From Microbacterium lacus (GTDB lineage: Bacteria; Actinomycetota; Actinomycetes; Actinomycetales; Microbacteriaceae): 64,000 nt of DNA. Where the stretch lies: contig NZ_BAAAPK010000001.1 of the NCBI RefSeq assembly GCF_039531105.1, forward strand, positions 2,728,001 to 2,792,000. The letters are read 5' to 3'. A program made the position numbers and the translations under genes. The notes beneath the pieces are model-generated. The model worked only from the letters and a program-made list of their open reading frames with translations, searched no databases and was not told the origin of the DNA. Shown here piece after piece: positions 16,380 through 23,923 of the stretch; position 1 is the stretch's first letter; every line of letters starts with the position of its first letter.

Positions 16380-16673
16380 TCAGCCGCCGGCGAGCTCGGC
16401 GTCCTTGTCGCGGATCGAGTCCGCCATGCGGTCCAGCGCCTGGGCCATGTCGTTCACGGCCTCGGCCGCATCATCCAGCGACGACGTGAGCTCGGAGTAC
16501 GCGGTGGAGTACGCCTCGGAGGCGTTCTCGGTCTTGAAGCCGTCCTGGACGAGGTCGTCGATGACGCCCTGCAGTTCCTTCAGGGTGTCGGTGACGGTGC
16601 TGCGGCCATCGCGCAGGCGCGCTGCCGCACTCTCCATCTCGCTGTACGTTGCTCCGAAATCATGTCCGGCCAT
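16380..16673 (-). CDS. WXG100-family secreted protein (EsxA-like), variant motif
   Basis: A 97-residue all-helical protein with the size and two-helix hairpin pattern of WXG100 proteins. The turn reads DGFKTENASEAY, so the Trp of W-x-G is replaced by Phe and the Gly is missing. No signal peptide. WXG100 proteins leave the cell as dimers through T7SS, and this one lies a few genes from the EssC/EccC-type ATPase. AGGAGG lies 8 bases before the ATG. It has its own shared-element promoter and its own terminator, so it can be made in greater amounts than its neighbours. The partner may be itself or one of the WXG-like proteins. Confidence 0.85.
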   Translation of the reverse strand: MAGHDFGATYSEMESAAARLRDGRSTVTDTLKELQGVIDDLVQDGFKTENASEAYSTAYSELTSSLDDAAEAVNDMAQALDRMADSIRDKDAELAGG

Positions 16674-16727
16674 GAGAACCGCCTCCTGCGTTCGTCGTGG
16701 TGAGGCTCTGCGGCCTCTCGTGTTTCG

Positions 16728-16771
16728 AGGCTAGCCAAAGATCCCGAATCGGCACACGGGCAGGGGTACCC
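16728..16771 (-). promoter_or_regulatory. Shared-element promoter of the WXG100 gene (diverged copy)
   Basis: The -10 box is TAGCCT (16728-16733). Twenty bases upstream, at 16754-16771, is GGGTACCCCTGCCCGTGT, which keeps the invariant GGG, CT and CCC of the element but has GTGT in place of ATCG. Confidence 0.6.
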
Positions 16772-16778
16772 ATGCCCA

Positions 16779-17273
16779 TCACCGAGGCTCGGACTGCGCC
16801 ACCGAGAGATCCAGCTCGCGGCGCGCGTACGCGTCGGGGACCGTGTCGGTCCGTACGAATGCGGCGAAGATCTCCGCCGCCTCGTCGGCGGTGAAGATCT
16901 CGCGAAGGAGAACCCGCACCGAGCGGTCCGGCCCGATGGGCACCAGGACGGTCTCCTCGGTCCCTGCATCCGCGGCCTGCCTCCTGCCGATCGTGTACAG
17001 GTGGTGATCGCCGTCCTCACCGCGCAGTCGCGCTTCCACCGTCATCGCTTCGGCGGAGCCTGCGGCCTGGATGAACGTCTCCGCGTCGTCGTCGCGCGTG
17101 ACGACGATGCTCTCCGGGTTCGATCCGCGCCAGAGCGTGTAGGTGAACCTGCTCGTACCGTCGAGCTTGCCGAGGACGGCGCGCACGTGCTCGGCGATCG
17201 GCCGGCGGCGCTCATCGATCCAGCCCGTCTGTCCTCGTGGCGTGGTCTCGGCAAAGGGGCCGTACGTCGTCAT
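16779..17273 (-). CDS. Putative immunity protein of the nuclease toxin
   Basis: A 164-residue soluble, acidic protein with no family I recognise (starts MTTYGPFAETTPRG; contains AETFIQAAGSAEAMTVEARL). Its ATG overlaps the nuclease toxin stop by 4 bases. It is the only gene between the toxin and the next promoter, so the immunity role is the obvious inference. Confidence 0.75.
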   Translation of the reverse strand: MTTYGPFAETTPRGQTGWIDERRRPIAEHVRAVLGKLDGTSRFTYTLWRGSNPESIVVTRDDDAETFIQAAGSAEAMTVEARLRGEDGDHHLYTIGRRQAADAGTEETVLVPIGPDRSVRVLLREIFTADEAAEIFAAFVRTDTVPDAYARRELDLSVAQSEPR

Positions 17274-17848
17274 GGTTCCTCCCGGATGATCACCCTCGTG
17301 ACCAGGATCTCATTGCCGTCCAGTGTGCCGCGTGCGGGCGCCCCCGCGTTCACCGCATTGTCGAACTGGTACTGGGTGTTGCCCGGCTGAAGATACTTCG
17401 CCAGCGCGCCGCCCGATTTGATCTCGATCCCGTCGTACGTGTTCTCCCCGTCGCCGTTGGCCACCAGACCGTCGTACTTGCGTCCGTTCTGCGGCGATCC
17501 CGGATAGTCGACGCGGACCTGCGTCGTGATGACCTCGACATCGTTGTCCTCCGCGTAATGCGCCAGGCCGAGCTGCTCCTTGTCCACCCAGGGCTTGTTC
17601 TCCTGGCCGGTGGCGTATCGCCCGCGCGCGTCACGGCCGTCGCCACGGTCCACACCCGGGCGGGACGCGTCGGGCACGTGGCCGTCGGGGGGCTGCACGC
17701 GGGTCGCGTCGAGATCGGTGACCTCGCCGGTGTTGCGGTTCTGCCTCTGCGCGTGCTTGCGGAACATCTCCGACAGCTGCCGGACGTGCACCGGCATGTC
17801 ATCGAGCGCGTCCTTGAGCGGACGGATCACGGCCTTGCCGATGCTCAT
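17270..17848 (-). CDS. Putative PD-(D/E)XK nuclease toxin, T7SS cargo (cassette A)
   Basis: A 192-residue protein. Residues 1-32 are identical to toxin C (10457-11182), followed by a hydrophilic linker and a C-terminal domain (about 85-192) with a restriction-endonuclease-like core: D126 in KYDGLV, E142-x-K144 in GIEIKSG, and a following Q161-F-D. This is the arrangement seen in many polymorphic nuclease toxins. No signal peptide. Unlike the other two toxins it has no WXG-like gene in front, only a 10-codon reading frame whose stop overlaps its ATG. DNA or RNA cleavage is inferred from the motif. Confidence 0.82.
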   Translation of the reverse strand: MSIGKAVIRPLKDALDDMPVHVRQLSEMFRKHAQRQNRNTGEVTDLDATRVQPPDGHVPDASRPGVDRGDGRDARGRYATGQENKPWVDKEQLGLAHYAEDNDVEVITTQVRVDYPGSPQNGRKYDGLVANGDGENTYDGIEIKSGGALAKYLQPGNTQYQFDNAVNAGAPARGTLDGNEILVTRVIIREEP

Positions 17849-17877
17849 CTGCCTACCGCTCGGATCGTCTGGTCCAC
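17845..17877 (-). CDS. Ten-codon leader frame, possible remnant of a WXG-like gene
   Basis: A GTG preceded by GGAGGTGGCGCC, the same ribosome binding site layout as the WXG-like genes in cassettes B and C, opens a frame of only 10 codons. Its TGA overlaps the toxin ATG (ATGA). It may be what is left after deletion of the WXG-like gene, or a translated leader that sets toxin expression by coupling. Confidence 0.5.
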   Translation of the reverse strand: MDQTIRAVGR

Positions 17878-17895
17878 GGCGCCACCTCCGCTCCG

Positions 17896-17940
17896 ACCCT
17901 ACGAGCGCCGGTCGGCGTCGGTCGATGGGCAGAACAACCC
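17896..17940 (-). promoter_or_regulatory. Shared-element promoter of cassette A
   Basis: The -10 box is TAGGGT (17896-17901). Twenty-one bases upstream, at 17923-17940, is GGGTTGTTCTGCCCATCG, differing from the cassette B copy at one base. It lies 12 bases from the stop of the ATPase gene, so the cassette can be transcribed separately from the machinery. Confidence 0.75.
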
Positions 17941-17952
17941 GCTCCGGTCCTC

Positions 17953-20900
17953 TCAGCCGCCCGCGGCGATCACATCGTCGGCGCGCCGGGCGTCCCGCGC
18001 CATCGCCGGCGTGTCGGAGACGAACGGCATCTGCATCGTCACCGCACGGCCCGCCTGCACGAAGATGCCGCGTCCGACCGGGAAGTCCGAGCGCTTCACG
18101 CGTCCGAATGCGGTCTTGAAGATCGCCTCGCCGTCGTAGGTGTCCGGCTTGAGGACGATCCCCTGGCGACCGGTCTTCCATTCGCCGAGCACGCCGATGC
18201 TGCCGCTCGCGCGGGAGATCTCGGCTTCGCCGATCAGCAGATGATCGCTGTCGTTCATCGCCTGCAGGAGCGCCCGCATGGGCCGGTCCGCCGCACCGTC
18301 CGCGAGGTGGGGCATGTCCTCGACCACGATCATGATGCGTCCACCGGGCGACTCGCTGACGACGAGCTCCGCGAGCTCGGTCACGAGCTCCTTCTCGTCT
18401 TCGGGCCGCGTGGCGCTGCGCACCCACGGGCGGAAGTCCTTGAGCTCGGAGCGCCTGCTGCCGAGGTGGTACATCTTCACCTGCGGGTCGAAGCGCTCCA
18501 TCGCGACGATCAGAGCCTTGAGCGCGTTCGTGCGACCCGACGCCGGCGGACCGGAGATCACGAACGAACCGATCGGCTCGAACCCGTGCGCGGCCAGCGT
18601 GTCGTCCGCGACACCGAAGACCGGCATCCCGTCGACCTGCGCCGGCATCTCGTCCGCACCGACCATGGTCGGCAGCGCGCCGATCTCGGGAAGATCGCGG
18701 ACGCCCTCCGTGCGCAGTCGCTCACCGAGCGCCGCGAGGGCCTTCGTCTGCTCGACGACGTTCATCGTCCCGCCGAGCACCGCGATCTGCGCCTCGTGGC
18801 CGTCCACGATCGCCCGTCCGGGACCGGACTGCTCATCCAGCACGTCACGTGGCGCTCCGAGCAGCATGTACTGGCTCGGATCGCCCATGCGCAGCACGAC
18901 GCGTCGCGAGATGTTCGCGGCGACCGCGCTGGGTACGGCGTTGCCGCGGTCGGCCGTGAGCACGGTGTGCAGCCCGAGCGTGCGGCCTTCGCCGAGGATC
19001 CGCATGAAGATCCGGTAGAACGGTCCGCGGCCGGGGGCGACCTCCCAGTCCTTCTTGAACTCGGGGTAGTTGTCGATCAGCAACAGGATGCGCGGCATCC
19101 GCGGGTCGCGCAGCTCGCGGTACTCCTGCACCGAGGCGGCGCTCGCGGCCGAGAAGGCCGCCGCGCGACGGTCCATCTCGGCATCCAGGGTGCGCAGCAG
19201 CCGCTGGATGCGCTCGACGTCCGCACTGTCGACGACCGAACCCACGTGCGGCAGCGCCGCGAGCGCGCCGAGGGCTCCGGATGCGAAGTCCAGGCAGTAC
19301 ACCTGAACCCGCCCGAGGTCGGGTCGCATGCCGGCCGCGGTGCCGATCGTCTTGAGCAGGGTCGACTTGCCCGAGCCGGAGGTGCCGTAGATCACGAGCG
19401 AGCCGTCGCGGTCGGGTGCGAACACGGCCGCTTGCTGCAGCTGTTTCTCGGGCACGTCCACGAGCGCGATCGGGATGCGGGTGTCGCCCTCGTTCGGCAG
19501 ATCGCGCAGGTCCACCACGGGTGCGAGATCATCGAGCCACGGCCGGCGGGGCCGCTGAAGGCGCGCGCGGTCGGCCGCGTCGATGAGGGTGGACACGATC
19601 CGCTTCTGGTCGTTCGGGCCGAGGTCCTCCTCGTGCGAGTCCGACTCGGCGAGGCCCTCCGGCTCCCATTCGCGCGTGGCGCCGAAACGCAGTTCGGCGA
19701 CGCGCACTTCGGCGGCGGCGGAATCGTCCTCCGTCGTCCAGCCTCCGGCGTAGGCGGACTGGAACGGCACGAGGCGACCGGGGCCGGTCTTGGCGATCGC
19801 CCGCCCCGGCACGCTCGCCGGGAATGTCGCCGCGATCGCGTCGTCCACCACGTCCCGCGAGTCGGATTCGTCCGCCATGCGCAGGGCGATGCGCAGGTTC
19901 GTGTTGGCGCGCAGATTGTCCTTGATCACGCCGGCGGGCCGCTGGGTGGCCATGATCAGATGGATGCCGAGCGAGCGTCCCCGCTGGGCGATGTCGACCA
20001 CGCCGTCGACGAACTCCGGCATTTCGGAGGCGAGCGCGGCGAACTCGTCGATCACGAGGACGAGCGCGGGCGGGCACTCCGGATCCTGGCGTTTCTCGAG
20101 CTCGAGCAGGTCCTTCGCCTTCTTGCGGTTCAGGAGGTGCTCGCGGTTCTGCAGCTCGGCCCGGAGGCTCGTGAGCGCGCGGCGCACGAGGTGGGGGCTG
20201 AGGTCGGTCACGAGTCCCACGCAGTGCGGCAGCTCGACGCAGTCCGCGAAGGCCGACCCACCCTTGTAGTCGACGAAGAGGAACGTCACGCGGTCGGGAC
20301 TGTGCGCGGCGGCCATGCCGAGCACCCACGCCTGCAGGAACTCCGACTTGCCCGCACCGGTCGTTCCGCCGACGAGCGCGTGCGGGCCCTGCGTGCGCAG
20401 GTCGAGGGCCATCGCGTTGCTCGGACCCTGACCGATGATCGCGCGGAGGGTGCCCGCTTTCTTCAGTCGCGGGCGGGGGTTCGGGGAACGGTCGACGATG
20501 GTGTTGTTCTGCCGCCAGCGTTCGATCACGACGGTCGGGTCGTCGGCGATCGCGGGGTCGACCAGCTGCAGGAACATGACCGACGTCGGGATGTCGGAAG
20601 AGTCGTGCACGACCGTGCTCGCGTCCACCACGGGCGCGAGGCGTCGCGCGAACATCTGCATGTACGCGTTGGAGACGCCCTCGACCTGCACGTGCTCGAA
20701 GTTCTCGCCGTTGCGGACGAGACCCACGACCGCGTCCTGCAGGCCCGCGGTGACGTCGATGTAGCTCCGGCAGACCGCGGGCAGGGATTCCACGGTGGGT
20801 GAGACGAACACCGCGTGCACGCCGTGGTCCGCACCGCGCTCGAGGACGTCCGTGAGCCGACCGCGGTCCACGGGGGCGTCGCCCGAGACGAAGACCACGA

Positions 20901-22509
20901 CCGAGATCGGCGGCGTCTTCTTGTGCTCGGCCGCGGCCCGCGCCACGTCCGTGCCGTACCGCAGCGGATTCCAGTCCTCCTTGAAGGGGCCGCGGGGCTC
21001 ACCGCCACCGCCGGCACTCTCGGCGCGCTGCACGTACTCCTCGAGCGTGCTGAGGAGTGCGGATGCCGTCGGGGCGGAATCGGCGAGCGCCAGGTCGCGG
21101 AACGGGCTCTTCTCGCTCGAGGTGTGCGGCATCCACTTCAGCCAGTCCAGCTCGGGCGTCCACGTCGAATCGGCGAAGGCGACCGCGACGAGGTCGTTCG
21201 GCGCGTGCAGACCGAACAGCTGCACCGCCAGTCCTCGCATCGTGTCGGCGACGGGCCCCTCGGGACCGGCGATGCCGATCGAGCCCGCGTCGGCGAGCGT
21301 CTCGAAGACGGGGACGTCGTCCACGAAGGCGTAGCGCTCCCGCAGCCGGTCGACGCGGTCGATGAAGTCGGGCAGCCCCTCGGGCGTGTCGACGTCGTCG
21401 ATGCTGTTGCGGGCCGGCAGGCGACAGCTGCCCAGGCGCAACGCGAGGAAGTTCCAGTGCTCCGGGCGGCGTGTCCACAAGAGCGGCCCCAGTCGCATCG
21501 CATGATCGAAGACTTCTGCCACCGGGGGCGCCTCGGCGTTGCGGGCGAGCTCCTCCTCCGGCTTACCCCGGAAGAAGTCCTCCTCGAGCTGCTCGTACTG
21601 CCGCTCGAACAGGAGGATCTCGTGATTCTCGCCCTTCTTGCTCTGCGCGGACTGGTTGATGATGTTGCCGAACGCCATGAGCGGCGTCATCACGATCAGC
21701 AGGAGAGAGCGCGGGTTGCCGTTCAGCGCGTACAGCGCCATGCCCATGAGGATCGGGGCGATCAGGATGGGCCAGGGGAACAGTCGGCCGATCTTCTCGG
21801 TAGGCAGGCGCGGCACCTTGAACAGCGTGCCGGGATACCGCACCTCGACGCGGGGGCTGCGGTTGAACAGCAGCCCGCCGCCGCGTTCGATGATGGGCTC
21901 CTCCGTCGCCGAACCGTCGAAGGACCGCGCCCGGCGCAGCACCAGGGTCGTGCCGCCGATCACGAACGGCTCGCCCTCCTCGACGCGGACGCGCTGCACG
22001 GCGACGCCGTCCACGAGAACGCCGTTGGCGGAGTTCAGGTCGACGATCTCGATGTGCGTGCCGATCTCGAGCCGCGCGTGGCGTTTGGAGACCATGGGGT
22101 CGGCGAGGACCACCTCGTTCGCGGCGTCACGTCCGAGCGTCGCATGGCCGGCCGCGATCGGGAACTCCTTACCGGCGAGCGCACCGGCGGTGGCAACGAG
22201 CACCCCGACGGTCTCGCGCCGGTCGGCGACGGCGTAGTCCGGCCCGTAGTTGACGATGGATGCCGCGAATCCGGATCCGATGGCGGCCTCGCCGATCGGT
22301 ACGTCGGGCTGCAGCGGCACGAGCCGGTCCCCGGTCGGCGGGGCGACCGCGAGCGTGAGCACGTCCTCGTCCGAGAACGGGGTCGAGCGTGTCGGGTCGG
22401 CCGCGGCGACATGACGCGCCACGTCACCGGCGGTCGCGGTGGAGTCCGCCGTGATCACGATGTCGACCGGGTCTCCGCTCGGCCGTCGCATCGTCAGTTT
22501 GAGCCTCAC
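17953..22509 (-). CDS. EssC/EccC-type FtsK/SpoIIIE secretion ATPase with N-terminal FHA domain
   Basis: A 1518-residue membrane ATPase, the expected motor of T7SS. In order: an N-terminal ubiquitin-like segment; an FHA domain (about 105-190; LGRDAANEVVLADPMVSKRH, SANGVLVDG); two membrane segments (about 240-285); then three P-loop domains. Domain 1 has GGTTGAGKS near residue 714 and LVLVIDEFAAL, both intact. Domain 2 has GTSGSGKST near 1042, but its Walker B ends in DN rather than DE. Domain 3 has GPPASGRT near 1319, with Arg in place of the Walker A Lys. The FHA-2TM-three-ATPase layout is closer to firmicute EssC than to mycobacterial EccC. I start at the GTG at 22509 with GGGAG upstream; the frame is open to 22590. 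Confidence 0.92.
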   Translation of the reverse strand: MRLKLTMRRPSGDPVDIVITADSTATAGDVARHVAAADPTRSTPFSDEDVLTLAVAPPTGDRLVPLQPDVPIGEAAIGSGFAASIVNYGPDYAVADRRETVGVLVATAGALAGKEFPIAAGHATLGRDAANEVVLADPMVSKRHARLEIGTHIEIVDLNSANGVLVDGVAVQRVRVEEGEPFVIGGTTLVLRRARSFDGSATEEPIIERGGGLLFNRSPRVEVRYPGTLFKVPRLPTEKIGRLFPWPILIAPILMGMALYALNGNPRSLLLIVMTPLMAFGNIINQSAQSKKGENHEILLFERQYEQLEEDFFRGKPEEELARNAEAPPVAEVFDHAMRLGPLLWTRRPEHWNFLALRLGSCRLPARNSIDDVDTPEGLPDFIDRVDRLRERYAFVDDVPVFETLADAGSIGIAGPEGPVADTMRGLAVQLFGLHAPNDLVAVAFADSTWTPELDWLKWMPHTSSEKSPFRDLALADSAPTASALLSTLEEYVQRAESAGGGGEPRGPFKEDWNPLRYGTDVARAAAEHKKTPPISVVVFVSGDAPVDRGRLTDVLERGADHGVHAVFVSPTVESLPAVCRSYIDVTAGLQDAVVGLVRNGENFEHVQVEGVSNAYMQMFARRLAPVVDASTVVHDSSDIPTSVMFLQLVDPAIADDPTVVIERWRQNNTIVDRSPNPRPRLKKAGTLRAIIGQGPSNAMALDLRTQGPHALVGGTTGAGKSEFLQAWVLGMAAAHSPDRVTFLFVDYKGGSAFADCVELPHCVGLVTDLSPHLVRRALTSLRAELQNREHLLNRKKAKDLLELEKRQDPECPPALVLVIDEFAALASEMPEFVDGVVDIAQRGRSLGIHLIMATQRPAGVIKDNLRANTNLRIALRMADESDSRDVVDDAIAATFPASVPGRAIAKTGPGRLVPFQSAYAGGWTTEDDSAAAEVRVAELRFGATREWEPEGLAESDSHEEDLGPNDQKRIVSTLIDAADRARLQRPRRPWLDDLAPVVDLRDLPNEGDTRIPIALVDVPEKQLQQAAVFAPDRDGSLVIYGTSGSGKSTLLKTIGTAAGMRPDLGRVQVYCLDFASGALGALAALPHVGSVVDSADVERIQRLLRTLDAEMDRRAAAFSAASAASVQEYRELRDPRMPRILLLIDNYPEFKKDWEVAPGRGPFYRIFMRILGEGRTLGLHTVLTADRGNAVPSAVAANISRRVVLRMGDPSQYMLLGAPRDVLDEQSGPGRAIVDGHEAQIAVLGGTMNVVEQTKALAALGERLRTEGVRDLPEIGALPTMVGADEMPAQVDGMPVFGVADDTLAAHGFEPIGSFVISGPPASGRTNALKALIVAMERFDPQVKMYHLGSRRSELKDFRPWVRSATRPEDEKELVTELAELVVSESPGGRIMIVVEDMPHLADGAADRPMRALLQAMNDSDHLLIGEAEISRASGSIGVLGEWKTGRQGIVLKPDTYDGEAIFKTAFGRVKRSDFPVGRGIFVQAGRAVTMQMPFVSDTPAMARDARRADDVIAAGG

Positions 22510-22564
22510 GCCGCTCTCCCACTCCTGCCGGCCGCGCCGGCGTTCATCATCCGTCTGTGACGGC

Positions 22565-23923
22565 TCACAGCCGCACCACTGCGGCCACACGGTCGCCGAG
22601 TCTGACCGAGTCCCCCTCGGTGGTGAGGATCGGTGTCCCGGCGACCACCGCGTATTCGGTCCCGGCCCGGATCAACCCCGAGCCGTTCGTCGAACCGCAG
22701 TCGGTGATCTCCACACCGTCCGCGACCGACCGCACCAGCAGGTGGGTCTTGGACAGGGACCTGCTGTCGTCGGCCAGCGCGACGGCGCGCGCCCCGGCGT
22801 GATCCGCCGTGTCGGGGTTGCGCCCGAGCAGCACGGCGCCGTCGATCGCGATCCTCTCGCCCGAGTCGAACACGAGCCCGAAGACCGCTGCACGGGCGGG
22901 CTCAGGTGCACGCTCGGCCTCAGGTGCACGCTCGGGCTCCGGCTCGCGGGCGAGCGGCGGCTCGGGGACAGAGTCGGGCGCGGGGTCCGACCCGAGCGCA
23001 CCGGCCGGCGCGGACTCCGTATCCCGTGCCGTCGGCAGTGCCGCGGCATCCGTCGGTTCCTGTCCCTGCACGATCTCGCGATAGCCGCCCAGCACCGGGG
23101 TGCCGGGCTGCACCTCGAGCGGTGTCGCAGCCGGGGCCGCGGTGGCCAGACCGATCGCGGGTCGATCGCGGGCGTCGTGCGGACGGGCCATCCCGATGAC
23201 GCCGGCGCTGACGCGACCGGCCGGGCGGTATTCGGGCTGCGCGTCCGGATCCGCGGGCGTCGCGAGCGACGGCAGTGCCGAGCGGCCCCGGGTCGGCTCC
23301 GCCTTCACGACCTTGCGCGCCACGCGCATCCGCTTCTGGTCGTACGGGTTCAGACCGCGTCGGACATCGACGAGCCAGACTCCGGTGGCCTTGTCGTGCA
23401 GTCCCCGGCCGCGCCCCTCGGGATCGAACGTGGGCGAGACCAGCAGGAAGGCCGGACCCAGCAGGGGAATGATCGCGCTCGCGATCAGGAGCACGAAGCG
23501 CACGAAGACCGCACCGACGCGGGGCCGCTCAAGGGTGCGGACGTTGACGCTGCGGATGCCGGTCGCGGCCTTGCCGATCGTCACGCCCTTCACGCCGTGC
23601 AGGATCAGCTGCACCACGAGGTACACCACGCCGAGCAGCGTCGAGACGCCCGCGGTCACGGCGGCGAGGAGGAAGTCCGGGTGATTGAGGAAGCCGTAGG
23701 GCGAGATCGCACCGGTCGCGAGCTTGGCCACGAGCGGCACGGCGCCGATCAGGAGGGGAAGTGCAAGGACCGCCCAGATCCCGACATCCACCGCGAAGGC
23801 CAGTGCACGGCGCCCGAACGGCGCACGCAGGAGTCCAAGGGCCTGCGCGTACGCGGGATCCGGTCGACCTTCGGCATCGAGACCCTCGATCGTCGACTTC
23901 TGCTCGGCGATGTCCCAGATCAT
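22565..23923 (-). CDS. RDD-family membrane protein with C-terminal FHA domain (1)
   Basis: A 452-residue protein with an RDD-type membrane domain (about 35-190; several hydrophobic helices, FGRRALAFAVDVGIWAVLA, and GKAATGIRSVN), a long Pro/Glu/Ala-rich cytoplasmic linker (REPEPERAPEAE repeats, about 300-355), and a C-terminal FHA domain (LLGRNPDTAD, SLSKTHLLV, GSTNGSG). FHA domains bind phosphothreonine, and the kinase gene is directly upstream with a 4-base overlap, so this is a probable phospho-regulated membrane component. The ATPase gene is 55 bases downstream. A paralogue is at 27553-28743. Confidence 0.87.
   Translation of the reverse strand: MIWDIAEQKSTIEGLDAEGRPDPAYAQALGLLRAPFGRRALAFAVDVGIWAVLALPLLIGAVPLVAKLATGAISPYGFLNHPDFLLAAVTAGVSTLLGVVYLVVQLILHGVKGVTIGKAATGIRSVNVRTLERPRVGAVFVRFVLLIASAIIPLLGPAFLLVSPTFDPEGRGRGLHDKATGVWLVDVRRGLNPYDQKRMRVARKVVKAEPTRGRSALPSLATPADPDAQPEYRPAGRVSAGVIGMARPHDARDRPAIGLATAAPAATPLEVQPGTPVLGGYREIVQGQEPTDAAALPTARDTESAPAGALGSDPAPDSVPEPPLAREPEPERAPEAERAPEPARAAVFGLVFDSGERIAIDGAVLLGRNPDTADHAGARAVALADDSRSLSKTHLLVRSVADGVEITDCGSTNGSGLIRAGTEYAVVAGTPILTTEGDSVRLGDRVAAVVRL

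Noticed and set aside
8003..17848. Genomic island borders (att sites, integrase, transposase) around the toxin cassettes
   Set aside because: No integrase, transposase or flanking direct repeat is visible. The tRNA-Pro gene at 5054 is 3 kb away with housekeeping genes in between and no repeated tRNA 3' end was found.
18241..20802. 853-codon plus-strand frame
   Set aside because: Antisense shadow of the secretion ATPase, whose three P-loop domains confirm the minus-strand reading.
22860..22960. Short direct repeats that could suggest a CRISPR or tandem repeat array
   Set aside because: The repeats encode the Arg-Glu-Pro-rich linker of an RDD-FHA protein, in frame and irregular, with no spacers. 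The same applies to 26160-26290 and to the Ala-rich linker of dnaX near 52060-52140.
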